In this document: positions 36,987 through 48,689 of the stretch, piece by piece | How the letters are laid out: each line of letters opens with the position of its first letter | Position numbering within the stretch: position 1 is the first letter of the stretch | Assembly (NCBI GenBank): GCA_031216445.1 | Contig: CM062201.1 | Location: 1,855,001-1,919,000 of the forward strand | Length of the DNA stretch: 64,000 nt | Source: Lateolabrax maculatus | Taxonomy: Eukaryota; Chordata; Actinopteri; Acropomatiformes; Lateolabracidae | Direction of reading: 5' to 3' | Notes under the pieces: model-generated | Told to the model about the DNA's origin: nothing | Database searches by the model: none | What the model saw: the letters and a program-made list of their open reading frames with translations, nothing else | Program-made: the position numbers and the translations under genes

Positions 36987-38040
36987 GGGGTCCATGTGAT
37001 CGTTGCCTTGTATGGCTTCTCTGTTACGGATCCTTTGCGCCTCGTCCTTGTGAAGGAATTTCACATACTTCTTGTATGTTAAACATCCCTCTTGTAGGTT
37101 AAAGGTAACTTAAGACAGTGCTTCACAGGTCAGGTCAACTGCCTGTCTCTGTTCGCCTGTCTCACTCTATGTGCCTGACAAGGCCGAGTTGGCTCTGGCC
37201 TCTGGTAAACCAAGGTCTGCTAGATATATTCTGTTTTAGACACAACAGGCTGGCGCCTGGTTGTTGACGCTGGATAAGAGAGACTGTAGAGAGGCAATGC
37301 TGTTGCTTCTACAGCAATGGTTGACGTCTTTCCTTGTTTGGATCCGATATCCAATAGAGTCATCACACATGTCAGGCTGAGTTAGGAATAACCCTATTTG
37401 GATATAGCGGAACTTATCAGTTCTGGGGAAAGTTAAATACTGAGCTTCAGGACACCATCTTCAGATTTGGGTAGCAGTACGCTGTGATTCACACGTGGTG
37501 TTTCCCTTTTCTTCTTGATCGAGCTTCAATAAATATTCCTGCGTAAGACATTCAGGTCTCCTGAAATTTCTTGTTAGAGTGAACCAGCTCTAAGATTTCC
37601 ATCACAGTCCTCAACACAGTCTCGCTGTCTCTCGTCACCGAAACTGCTGTGGCGGCTTTATTTAGCTTTAGTAGGCGTTGAACCATGTCTTGTTGCCTCT
37701 GTGTCATGTCCTGTTCGTCTACAGCGTTCCGTCCAGTACCTCATCTTGGCCTTATCTTCACTCTGCCACCCACGTCTACCGCCAGCAAACTTTCCCAGTG
37801 TAAGGTCTTCAACTCTGCAATCCAAACTTTGGTGTATGGAACTCTCCAGTCTCTCTGACCATCCTTGTGTCCGTGCTCCTTCTCTGTTCCGTGTCTTTTT
37901 CTCTCCTACCTATTTGGTGACACCGAAGTTGCTCAGTGTTCTCCTGGATCTATATTTTTCACGTTTTACGATAAACATGTACAATATATGTAATTTTTCA
38001 TCATAATTAGTTTACACTGTAATTTTTCTTGATCTGTTCT
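36987..38040. other. Unassigned spacer, possibly part of an LTR element
   Basis: GAGCTTCAATAAATATTCCTG near 37525 followed by a short downstream region looks LTR-like, but I find no partner. A 101-aa ORF at 37701-38006 has no domain I know. Confidence 0.3.
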
Positions 38041-38049
38041 GTACACACA

Positions 38050-39060
38050 ACATCTATTGCATGTCTGTCTGTCCTGAGAGAGTGATCCATCCTCTGTTGC
38101 TCTTTCTGAGGTTTCTTCTATTTTCTCCCTGTTCTCATCCTACCTAAAGGACCATACTTTCAAGGTTACTTGGAGAGATTTGTGTTTGAACCTTGCAGCC
38201 TCACTCCTGGGGTCCCTCAAGGTCCTGTTGTGGGTCCACTCCTCTTTTCTCTGTATACCAAGTCACTTGGCTCTGTCATTCACTCAAATGTCTTTTCCTA
38301 CCATAGCTTTGTACATGACACTCAACTAATTCTGTCTTTCCCCTGGTCTGAAACCCACAAAGCACAAATCTCTGCATGTCTGGCTGACATATCTCAGTGG
38401 ATGTCTGCACACCACCTGACCCTCAATCTGGACAAGACTGAGCTACTCTTCCTTCCAGGGAAGACATCTCCTATCCACAACCTCTCAGTCAACATTGAGA
38501 GATCTTTGGTGTCAGTGGCTCAGACGGAACCTAGGTGTGACACTGGTTGATCAGCAGTCCTTTGCTGCCAACATCACTGCAACAACCTGCTACTGCAGAT
38601 TTATGCTCAACACCAGGCGGATACATCTGTCCCTCACCCAGAAGGTGGCACATATTCTAGTCCAGGCTCTTGTCATCTCACACCTAGACTGATCCAACTC
38701 ACTTCTGGCTGGTCTGTCTGCATGTGCCATCCGACCTCTGCAGCTTTTCCAGAATGCTAAGACTTCAGTCTACAAGTTCTCCTAAACTACACCACTCCCC
38801 TGCACATGCACTGGCTACCAGTGGCTGCTCGAACTCGATTAAAATCACTGGTACTTACCTACCGAGCTGTGACTGGCTCAGGGCCATCCTACATCTAGGA
38901 CATAGTCAAACCATACACTCCAGCCTGTTCATGCCACTACGAGGGTGGGCCAGCTACCAATCAACAAAATTTGCTGTCCTGGCTCCACAGCTTCATTCCT
39001 CAGTTCGTGAAACTCCACAACTCCTCTGTACTCCAGCATATATAAATGATATAGAATCTT
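38050..39060 (+). mobile_element. L2/CR1-group LINE RT C-terminal remnant
   Basis: The frame at 38170-38550 encodes LTPGVPQGPVVGPLLFSLYT (block-B GVPQG), then YHSFVHDTQLILSFP, where the YADDTQL box is degraded to FVHDTQL, and ISQWMSAHHLTLNLDKTELL. After frameshifts a downstream region equivalent to LHWLPVAARTRLKSLVLTYR and KPYTPA follows at 38800-38930. The residue change in the catalytic box and the stops show it is dead. Confidence 0.8.
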
Positions 39061-39195
39061 ACACTGATATTACACATACTGTACATACTTTCTCGGTATA
39101 CATGTGTGTAGGTATATGTAAGTAACTATATATTGTTTATTGTTTGTTTATTTATTTTATTCTATTATCAACTTAAATATTTGTATATACAGTAT

Positions 39196-39226
39196 GGTGT
39201 GTGTGTGTGTGTGTCTGTGTGAGTGT
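39196..39226. repeat. Imperfect (TG)n microsatellite
   Basis: A short run of GTGTGTGTG with interruptions. The neighbouring minus ORF is an artefact. Confidence 0.7.
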
Positions 39227-39759
39227 AGCATGAAGGGAATACAACTTACCTTTCATTGCACAACCCTCTGTTGTACAATAACAAATAAATGAACTATGAT
39301 ACCAAGATACTTTGATTAAAAGCACATCACTATCGGCAATATTCCTTTCCAACGTGCGTTCACTGTGCAATAAACTGGATGAACTTCAGCTAGTGGTGGG
39401 GAAAAATAGAGACTTTACTACATCTTCCATTCTGTGCTCCACAGAGAAAAAAAACAAAAAAGGGGAGCCAGGACACAACACCATGAACAACAAGAACCAG
39501 AGAGAGAACAAAGGAAACCCAGGAACATATAGGCACTCACAACTAATCAGAAACAAGACACAGCAGCAGGAAAAGGAGGGAAACACAAGGGCTGTGCAAA
39601 TGAGATCTAAACACAAAACGGGTGCGCTGGGAAAACAGAGAAACACAGAGAAACATTAGGAACAACAAAAACACAGGGATCATGGCTGGGCTGTGACACA
39701 GTTATTCTACATGTTTTTTACCAATTGAGAACTTTGGTAAAACGTCCTGAGATCTGTAT

Positions 39760-40112
39760 CTTTATTGGAATATCATTATTTTGGTCTTTTTGGGGTTAAC
39801 TGTCAGGGCCCAATTCTGACAGTAATGCTGTAGCAGATCCAGGCTGCACTGTAGGCCATGTGTTGTGGGGGACAGCAGAACCACATCATCTGCAAAGAGT
39901 AGGTATTTCATCTCCTGATTGTGGAGACTTACACCGGGGACAGTTTCATTAATGTAGATATTGAAGAGTGAAGCGCCTCACCCTTGGGTTGTGTTTTGGT
40001 ACAAATCCAATTTGGGTTTTGCTCAAGACATTGTGCTCGGTAAGGAAGTTCAGAAGTCTGCCATTCATAATACAGAAAACCTTTCCCAGATTACTGTTCA
40101 CACAGATGTAGG
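39760..40112 (-). mobile_element. LINE reverse-transcriptase remnant with intact FADD box
   Basis: The minus strand reads VNSNLGKVFCIMNGRLLNFL, TEHNVLSKTQIGFVPKHN, then after a short internal loss MKYLLFADDVVLLSPT (about 39866-39915) and a region like LQCSLDLLQHY and LTVNPKKTKI. It is the same RT type as at 33300-33515. The part of the ORF beyond about 40112 is different sequence. Confidence 0.7.
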
Positions 40113-40255
40113 TCGCTGTGTGGATCGATCCCGGAGTCTGCGCTGCAGCTGGCAGCTTTCCAACTCCACAGAGCGGATTGCCACACAGAACTTTCCTGCA
40201 ACTTTCCACTTTCCGGTGGAGGAATCTGTTTTTATAACAGTTGCTGGTGTAATGA

Positions 40256-40829
40256 TGTGACAGTGTTGCTGCAACACTGTTTTCCTGATCTGGAATCATT
40301 TTTTATCAACTGCAAACCTTTTTACTCCCCCGTGAGTTCACTTCATTCATTCTGGTCGGCATTTACATCCCTGCCATTTCCTCACCTTCCACAAGGTGCC
40401 TTCTGTCTTTCCTTCCTTCCCCATCTCCTCATTAGCCTCACTCCTTTCACCTGTTCCCTCACCTGTCTCAACTCAGCCATCAGCCACCATATATATATAC
40501 CAGTTCACTTTCCTTGTCGGGTGTCAGATCCTTTTGTTTGTGAGTCTTGTTCCTTGTGTATTGGTTCTTGTTTCCTGGTTCCTGTTCCTGGTTCCCGTTC
40601 CTTGTTTCCATGTGTTAGTGTCGGTTTTGGACGCCCTGCTACCGGATTATTCACCTGCCTGTTTTTGGACTTACCTGTTTGCCCTGTTACCCGTTTTTGT
40701 CACCTGCCTGCTCTGGACTCTGTTACCTCATCGTGAGTGAATAAACTCCAATCAGCATACCTGCCAGTCTCCTCTCCTCTCTGCGCTTGGGTTCTATATT
40801 TGCCAAACGACTAACGCGCCGCGACACCT
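40256..40829 (+). mobile_element. Solo-LTR-like block
   Basis: It starts TGTGACAGTG and ends GCCGCGACA. It contains a TATATATATACC promoter-like run (about 40487-40500), a CTGGTTCCTGTTCC-rich stretch and GTGAATAAACTCC (about 40736). The layout resembles LTRs of fish Gypsy-type elements. No partner LTR or target duplication was found. ORFs of 114-159 aa here are low-complexity and not believed. Confidence 0.45.
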
Positions 40830-42510
40830 AGGGTTGTTCTTATGTTCCTCTATTAGTGAGGAGTAATAGGCTCCTCTGGCATTACGGAGAGCCTTCCTAT
40901 ATATTCTAAGACTATCTTGCCAAACTAAATGAGTTTCCTCCAGTTTGGTGGAACGCCATTTCCTTTCTAATTTTCGCGATGTTTCTTTTAATTTGCGGGT
41001 TAAGGAGTTATACCATGGAGCTAACCTCTTTTGTTTTATTATTTTCTTTTTGATAGGGGCAATAGAATCAAGAGTCGTTCGCAGCGAGCCTGAATTTGGG
41101 AGGGACTAAAGTTAGCATAGGAGTCCTCCGTTACATTGAGACATGGCATTGAATTAAATACAGATGGAATCACTTCTTTAAATTTAGCTACAGCACTATC
41201 AGACAGGCATCTACTAAAGGAATGTCTGCCTAATGGCCTATAGTTCAGTAATATAAATTCAAAAGTTATTAAATAATGGTCTGATAAGACAGAATTTTGT
41301 GGGAAGACTTTTAAATTTTCAATTTCGATTCCATATGACAGAACAAGATCGAGGGTATGGTTACACTCTGACAGAAACCAATCGAATCTAATAGTGAGAT
41401 AAACGCAGAACTAAGGCTATCATTATCTACATCCACGTGAATATTGAAATCACCTACAATAATGACTTTATCTGGTTTGAGGACTAAACTTGTTAAAAAC
41501 TCTGAGAATTCTGCTTAAAATTCAGAATACGGACCAGGAGCGCGGTACACTATGACAAATAGAATTGGCTGTACAGTTTTCCACATTGGGTGTGAAAGAC
41601 TAAGAACAAGACTTTCAAATGAGTTAAAACTAAGTTTAGGGTTGATTAGTAAGCTAGAGTCGAAGATGGCTGCAACTCCACTTCCTCGGCCAGTGCCTCG
41701 AGGAATGTGAGTATTAATATGACTAGGAGTGGACTCATTCAGGCTAACATATTCTTCCTGACACAGCCAAGTTTCAGTTAGACAAAATATATCCATATGA
41801 TAGTCAGATGTTAAATCATTGACTAACCCAGCTTTAGACGACAGAGATCTAACGTTTAAGAGTCCACATTTAATTCCCTTATTTGGTTGTACCACTACAC
41901 TGGTAGTTTTAATTTTAATTAAGTTTTTACAAGTAACTCCTCTTCTGTTTGAATTTGAATTAATTAAATGAAGTGGTCGGGGGACAGACACAGTTGGTGG
42001 TGAACCGTGGGTCTCTGCCTGGGACTATGCCTCCTTCGGACAGTCACCCAGCCGACCTGACTTCCCGGCTGCTCGGGAGCTACCGGGGGGACGGCTAACA
42101 GGAGCTGCACTGGGTCAGTCCGCACCGGCTACAGGGGGCTGGGTAGCTATGGTGCGGAGCCGGGCTTCTAGTTCACTAAGCCTCTCCTCCAATGCTACAA
42201 ATAAACTACATTTAATACACAAACCTTTATTGCTAAAGGAGGCAGAAGAGTAGCTAAACATGCGACACACCGAGCAGGACAGAGCAGGAGAGGAAGAGGG
42301 AGAGAGAGAAGTCATCGCTAGCAGAGGAGCTAAAAGAGGCTACAGAAGCTAACAAAACTGAACAGCGAACTGAAGGTGTGAAATTAACGAAAAGTCGCTA
42401 AAAAAAGGGAGAAAGCTGTGAGTGTTTTAAGACTAGTGTTTAAATAAACAGCGGGTAATTAGTCACTGTGGTGAAGAATATGACCAGGTTAACTCTTTTG
42501 AGTGAGAGCA
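40830..42510 (-). mobile_element. L2-like LINE, 5' half with endonuclease domain
   Basis: From the 5' side: N-terminal segment with SCSVCRMFSYSSASFSNKGL then CIKCSLFVALEERLSELEAR (42315-42115). Then an APE-type endonuclease, frame 41991-41515: KCGLLNVRSLSSKAGLVNDL, DIFCLTETWL with the catalytic Glu, GSGVAAIF, and VYRAPGPYSEF. Further endonuclease and linker sequence is readable with breaks to about 40830, where the copy stops before any RT. Unusually for a LINE copy, the 5' end is kept and the 3' end lost, so it was cut after insertion. Confidence 0.8.
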
Positions 42511-42539
42511 GCAAAAACACGCAGTACAGAGACACCGGC

Positions 42540-42935
42540 AACCGGAAATGATACGATACGCTTACCGCGGCACGTCAGAACGTCAGATCATGTAAATGCT
42601 GATAGTCTCTCTCGCCTTCCACACGCAAAGTCTGAAAAAGCTATCAATCCTGCTGTAGTGCTACATGTCACAGATGAAACTGGCATGGCGTGGATAGCCA
42701 GATTGAAGACCTTGTCAGGTCATGCACAGACCCAGCTCTAGCCCCTGCCACCTCGTGGCAACTCATACATGTTGATTATGTCCCATTTTTAGATCACGTT
42801 TGTTATTGTGGTTGATGCCCATTCAAATTGGCCTGAAAACTTTGAGGTTAAGAAAGCAACTGCTCCTACAACAGTGAATCTCCTATGAATGCTTTTCGCC
42901 TGTATAGGCTTGTCTCTGCAACTGGTGAGTGACAC
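42540..42935 (+). mobile_element. Ty3/Gypsy pol fragment (RNase H end to integrase core)
   Basis: The frame from 42502 carries HVNADSLSRLP, the usual sequence just after Gypsy RNase H. An integrase core then reads, with frame breaks, WQLIHVDY..PFLDHV, VVDAHSNWPENFEVKKATAP and LFACIGLSLQLVSD, holding the first two Asp of the DDE triad. It is broken by sequence that includes an LTR-like block; the integrase resumes at 44.38 kb. Confidence 0.75.
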
Positions 42936-43352
42936 ACACAGTTAATTCACAGGGGAGGTGTTACAACCCTAGGTGTCTAGGGATAAGGGAAGCAACAGTC
43001 AACTGATGTAGTCTGGCAATCACGTGCATTTATTGTTCAGTGAGCCATTGATAGCTATAGGATTTACAAAGTTTAAATTCAACAACACACAAAAACAACC
43101 CAAGGAGTCAAGTGAAACATGGCAACAAATCATAAACCAAACAAAACAAAATGCGCTTTCTGACCCAACATAACCCCTGTTTCATTACAGCCGGAAACAG
43201 CTGAAAAGAACGAGAAGAAAACCTTACCTGAGCGCACTACTCTTACCTATCAAAAAGGTAAAACACGTTGGAGAAACGACCCATAAACCTACTGTCAACA
43301 AGACAGGCCATTTCTGGTTGTTGTGCAAAACTAAGGAGTATCAGAAAAATAT
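42936..43352. other. Sequence between split Gypsy halves, unassigned
   Basis: TGTTACAACCCTAGGTGTC near 42959 could begin another LTR. No coding sense was found. Confidence 0.3.
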
Positions 43353-44051
43353 TGTGGTATAATGTTCAATAAGACATGTGATGTGCTAAAGAAGATAAAA
43401 TGCAATGCCAGATGATGACAAAATATGTTATGTTGTGTGTTAGTTTGGAAGTACAATAAATGAGAAGTAGATATTAGAAACTATTACAAAGATCATATTC
43501 ATGAACATGTATCTAATGTTATCCTCACTGCTCTAAATGTACTGCACCTAATGCAACCTTGAAGCACACTCAAGCATACTCACATGAACATCATTATTTT
43601 TAATGAGCAACATAATTTTTTAAAAAAATGCCACAAAAGACAGCTAAAAGGTAAGGGTGTCTAAAAAACTGCAAGTAACTTAGATAAGAAAACCAGCAGA
43701 TCAGAGAGGGAAAATATTGTATTATACTGTGTAATTTGAATCAAGACAAAGAATAAGGAAAAAAGGACATACAAAGATGTCCCCAGAGATAAAGGTGCAC
43801 CTGGACGAGTGAGGTAATGTGGGGACTCAACAAATGACCTAATGGTGTAACAGAGCAATTTAAACCAGTATTCTGGAGGTTGGACAATAGGCGTGGACAA
43901 GTGTGATCCCAAGAGTATAAAGGTCGGGACACACACCAGTACAGGTCAGAGCTCTTCAGATGTATCTTGTGTACATTTTGAACATCTCTCCTTTTTTGTA
44001 GACATTAAAGTATTTTTTGCTGCTCCTCCTCCTGCTGATGATTTTTGAACA
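43353..44051 (+). mobile_element. Solo-LTR-like element, plus orientation
   Basis: It starts TGTGGTATAATG and ends near TTTTGAACA. TATAAA lies at 43916-43921 in AAGAGTATAAAGG and ATTAAAG at about 44004. Collinear with the minus-strand block at 36205-36986. It sits between the two halves of the Gypsy integrase relic, so it came later or by nested insertion. The two minus ORFs overlapping it are not genes. Confidence 0.65.
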
Positions 44052-44379
44052 CTAATGAGAAGTTTCTTGAATGATTGATTACAGCTAAACCGTAGAATTT
44101 TTGCTCCAGTGCCCTGGAAGTTAGTGAGTTAATGCTATAGTTGAGAGACACACACAGAGACGGACTGCTCAGGTTAAATCACAGCTGCCACTGACACTGC
44201 TTTTATGACCTTGAGCAATGGGCCAATGAGACTGGTGATTGCAACTGCAACCAATGACTTCTGGAGGAGGGAAAGGCCGGGGCTCAAGGACATGGGGGCA
44301 GTCTGGCACCATAGACCAGGGGGAAATCCCACAGTAATGACAACAGAATACAGTTGTAGAACTGGTACCCGAAGACCAT

Positions 44380-44900
44380 AACAGGATGAGTTTCTTTTTC
44401 AAGAGCAATGACATTAAGCACATCACATCAGCTCCTCACAGAACGTTTTGTTCAGACATTCAAACAGTCCATGAAAGCAAGTAGGAAATAGGAAGTTCCA
44501 TTGCAACAGAAGGTATCCAACTTCCTTCTGGCATACAGAGAGACTAAATGGTACAAGAGGACAGACAGAGTTTGAGCTTTGAGCTTGGATATACTAAAAC
44601 CTTACATTCGCAAACTCAGAAACAGTGTTCTACCAGTCAGCTACAAAGGAAGCTGAGAACCTTTGACATTTGCACCCACTTTGAATGTTATTTTTGTTAC
44701 AATCCCACCCAGAAATGGCACTCTGGTGAGATACTGTCACAGACAGGACCCCTGTTGTGGTAGTGTGGTGGTCTGCCGCACGTTGACCAACTTCTGGATG
44801 CATCAGCTGGAGAAGTCACAGCACAACCAGAGGGTTCAGATACTCCTCAGCACTCATAGGACACCTTCGTGACACCAAATTGTGCTACTGTTAATAGTGA
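44380..44900 (+). mobile_element. Ty3/Gypsy integrase C-terminal fragment
   Basis: It resumes the integrase of 42540-42935: FKSNDIKHITSAP, RTFCSDIQTV or, in the next frame, ERFVQTFKQSMKASRK, NFLLAYRETK, then WHSGEILSQTGPLL and HVDQLLDAS, the region around the integrase C-terminus. Frames are interrupted. Confidence 0.7.
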
Positions 44901-44999
44901 CACAAACATTCCAGAAATTGTGGACTCTGAATCCCCAGTATGGCACTACCCTCGAATAAATGATTTATACTTTAGCAGAGACTATTGGACTGATTATTA

Positions 45000-45740
45000 A
45001 CGGGGAAAAAAGAGGTTAATGTTTGGTTTATATATCACATTACATAATGGTATAGTGCTGTTTAAATTAAAGTTATAAAAAAATTGTATTCCCTGAAATA
45101 TATTCTATTCAAAGCTGGAAGGAAAAATAATACATATGGAGTATGAATGAGTGAACAAGGTAAATGTGATTTTGGATGGAGTACTTGACTAGATCCACAC
45201 TTGGTACAGTTAATAAATAATGAGATAAATCCTCATTTTCTGCACACATTCTCATACTCCTCCTCCTCCCATCCTTGGGCACAATGGTTGAAGAGTGAGG
45301 ACAAAAATGCTTCATCTCCCCTCCGCTCACATTATATTTTCCTGTGTTGTGCACCGGAGTGTGCTCCTCAGTCTGACATGGTGCTCTAGTTTTACCAATA
45401 ACTTTGTTTGTGCACTGTTTCCAGACACTACACTTTCACTTCACAGCACACATGGGACTGCTATGTGTTCACAGATCTTTGCTGTTCACAGCACGCTCAT
45501 TTAGAATTTAGTTTAAAACATCTACAAGAAGGTTTGAGTTTCTTTAACAGCATTCCAACACTGCCAAGCAGAACTGATCGCAGTGATTTAGTGAATGATT
45601 ACAGCCATGAGTACAAACATTATTTCTGTTTAAAAAAGAAAACCTCAGATTTATAGAGAGATACATAAATAGTGCTGTGAAACTGTACTTTTTTGCTGAA
45701 TGGTAGCCATTATAATACAGCTAATCTTTTTCATTGGCCA
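45000..45740. other. Unassigned AT-rich spacer
   Basis: No gene or known repeat recognised. ORFs of 60-82 aa have no motif. Confidence 0.4.
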
Positions 45741-45745
45741 GTCTT

Positions 45746-46040
45746 AAAGGAATAGTTCCACATTTTGGAAAATACACTTAATATCTTTCTTTCTGAGAGT
45801 GACATATTAGCCAAGTCAATTTTATAGCGACTAAAAATGCGTACAGATGGACAGAGAGAGGAGGAGAGATACATGTTCAGATGGATATCAGTTTCATGTC
45901 TGTGTGTTAACTACAGAGCTGGAGTCAGGAAGTAGTTAGCCTAGCTTAGCATAATAACTGGAAGCAGAGGGAAACAGCTAGCCTGGCTCTCTCTAGTTCA
46001 AAAATACACCTACCAACACCACTGGGCATGCGGATGAAGG
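45746..46040. repeat. Common teleost repeat (AAAGGAATAGTT... type), copy 1
   Basis: TTAAAGGAATAGTTCCACAT, TAGTTAGCCTAGCTTAGCAT, CTGGAAGCAGAGGGAAACAG and AGCTAGCCTGGCTCT match a repeat I know as very common in percomorph fish. Its class (MITE or SINE) is unsure. Confidence 0.6.
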
Positions 46041-46327
46041 GAGGGACTAAGGACTGAGGCAGACTTTGTGACATAAGTAGTTGTGAAGTAGTAGCCATAG
46101 AAAGTCAAATAAGTTTTTTTTCCCCCACCAAATAAGTTTTTTTCCCCTACCAAGTAATACATATTTATTTATATAATTATTTCTCTAAACTCATCAAAAA
46201 TGCAATCAGCAAGTTGTGTTTGGAATTAACTACACGGGCCTTACTGATAGCAATAATGGAATTTGTTCTCCAATGCAGCTGTGTGGCTCATTGATGTGTT
46301 TTGCATATCTTCTCTACAATACAGAAA

Positions 46328-46390
46328 CGAGCTATATCAGGCTTTGGATACACAGACACTAATTCAAAGTCCAAAGCCTGATATAGCTTG
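46328..46390. other. Perfect 19-bp hairpin (21 with a G-T pair)
   Basis: AGCTATATCAGGCTTTGGA (46330-46348) is exactly complementary to 46370-46388 with a 21-nt loop; C-G and G-T pairs extend the stem by two. It lies 4.3 kb downstream of LRRC38. It could be a small RNA precursor or a tiny transposon footprint; there is no proof of expression. Confidence 0.6.
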
Positions 46391-46399
46391 AGTTAAAAA

Positions 46400-48680
46400 A
46401 AATTAAGTAATATGTGACAAGTACAAAAAAATATTCATTAGTGGACAGGCTGTGTGACAACACAGAGACGCACTATTGTTATCCCTCATACTTCTTCTTA
46501 TAATTAGTCTGTAATTTTAAAAGTGCGATATTTTAAAATCTTAAACAAATTTTTGACAATCAGGTTCCAAAGAAAGATTTGACACATATTTTGTCCAGAA
46601 GAGTCCAAAAAACAGAGACAAGTTCACAAAAGTGGGCTTTATATATGTCACAAAATGTTTTGTATATAAGTGTTGATATAGCATTTGAATATAATTACAC
46701 AGTTAGCAAGATATGAACCACAACACGGTTGCCTTTATTATACTGCCCCTTTATGGTTGATATGAACAATTTTTTTGTGGTTGGGTAGACTTACTCCTAC
46801 TGCCTCGTACCTTAATAATAGTAATAGTATTACAGTAATAAAAATATAGTAACATATATGATAATAAAATAAACATTACTCAGTTAACTTCCATGCAAAT
46901 TCTAAAATACTGAGATTTAAAAGTTTACTCTTAAATTGGCCTTGGAGAGTACCATGTTGTTGTTTTCTCAAAATGTATAGTCTTACGAAGTTCAGAATTG
47001 AAATGGGAATGTGAATAATTGATATGGTATTAAACGGCAAGATAGTTCTATTTCTTTAATATATATATCAAATGAATGATATATGATGAAATGATGAAAT
47101 GAAAGACAAAGGAAAACCACAAATTTAAAATTAGTCTAAAAAAATCCATAGTTCTTTAACTTTGTTTCATCGCAGTGGGGGACTCAAGACAAACATTAGG
47201 GAGATGCTTGAGGAAATTAGCAGATACTCATGCAGTTTTATCAGACAGAACAAATTGGACTTACAACTTTCACATTTCAAAGCGAAATATCTTTATTACA
47301 TATTTTCTGTTTTCCTGTATCCGCAACACCTTTCGATTATACACTTTGAAATGTCCTGACAATCCTTGTTCATCCTCTGTAATTATAACACATAAAGCCC
47401 GTTCAAACTGGAGATTACAAATCTAGCTGGAACCCAACTGCACACTCAGATTTGTAATATGTCCAGACAGAGACAGAAAGTCTTTACAGGCTGACAGAGT
47501 CTCTACATGCCATTCATAACCTCCAGTATAGACCAGCACTGATACATTGATAGAGTACCACTGCTCTTAAATCATTGCTCTTTTGATGAGGTTCATGTTC
47601 CCCTATCCTTCAAAAGGGAAGACAATTTAAGGTAGCAGTGAGAAAGACTGGCATGTAGATGAGATGGGCATTTAAAATCAAGTTAAAAATGGGGCAAAAA
47701 TCCACAAAGTGTTTTCAAAATCTATATTGAAAAAGCTGAAACAGCTAAATTTGCCTTTGATCGTTGAGATCTATCTATAGTTGACTAATTTAAATATTTT
47801 GAGGGGAAATGTGGGCAACTGATGATAGAGACACAGACAATAGAAAGAGTATACTGTTAAAAGGGTTAATAAATGAGCTCATCATAGGTATAAAATTTAA
47901 CAGAATATGATGCTTGTTGCCATGGATACCATAAAAATAGACTGTGGAAAAATATGGATGTGATATCTATGTGGTATCACCCATAACTTCTGGATGAGAC
48001 CCTCAAGCCTTTGTTTCTGCATAAAAGAGAACTTGTATCAAATCTCTATGAAGAAACTCATAGAGATTAGAGAAATGGGGTCATGGCTTGAAGTCAGTCC
48101 TCTGAATCCCCCTAAAACTGTTTACCACTTAGAAACTCAACATAACTTCAAAACTTTCTCCACACTCTTAGTAATAGAATTCTGGTGGAGAAATACTGAA
48201 ATACTGGAGTCAATCTAAAAAACACACAATGTTTACATTTTTAACTGTAGAATGTAAGTTGCTTAGAGCCCAAATTCCTTAAAAAATATAGAGGGCAGGA
48301 CATCAGTTGATAGCTTTGATCATTGATGTCATCATTGAAAAAATACTGACTCTTATTTAAAGATGTAATTCTGAGAGATTTTTTGAAGCCAACATGTTGG
48401 CAGCTGCTTTGCTACAACCAATGTATGTTATACCATCTCTATGAAGCATTTACATAAGGTGAAAAAAATAACCAGGCAAGTACAATATAATTAAACTTGT
48501 GTATGTAGCATTAGTTAATATTAACTAAATTATGGTTTGTTTAATGCTAATTCAATGTCCCCCTATTCTGTGTATCTCCACCGTTTATCATGAAGTGACA
48601 ACATTTGATCAAATACCATTTGACAGGCAGCAACACACTATCATGGATGAAAATTTCAGTTCTATACATTTTTAGATCTA
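46400..48680. other. AT-rich spacer, no gene recognised
   Basis: ORFs of 65-83 aa (47162-47426, 47994-48218) lack domains. They may be decayed LINE pieces but I cannot assign them. Confidence 0.4.
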
Positions 48681-48689
48681 TACTTTATC

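Noticed and set aside
39312..39659. 115-aa ORF, polar and Lys/Asn-rich
   Set aside because: Translation of a purine-rich repeat (ACAACAAGAACCAGAGAGAG); no motif or start context.
40257..40740. 159- and 114-aa ORFs rich in Phe, Leu, Cys and Pro
   Set aside because: They translate the CTGGTTCCTG-type LTR sequence in alternate frames; no domain and low complexity.
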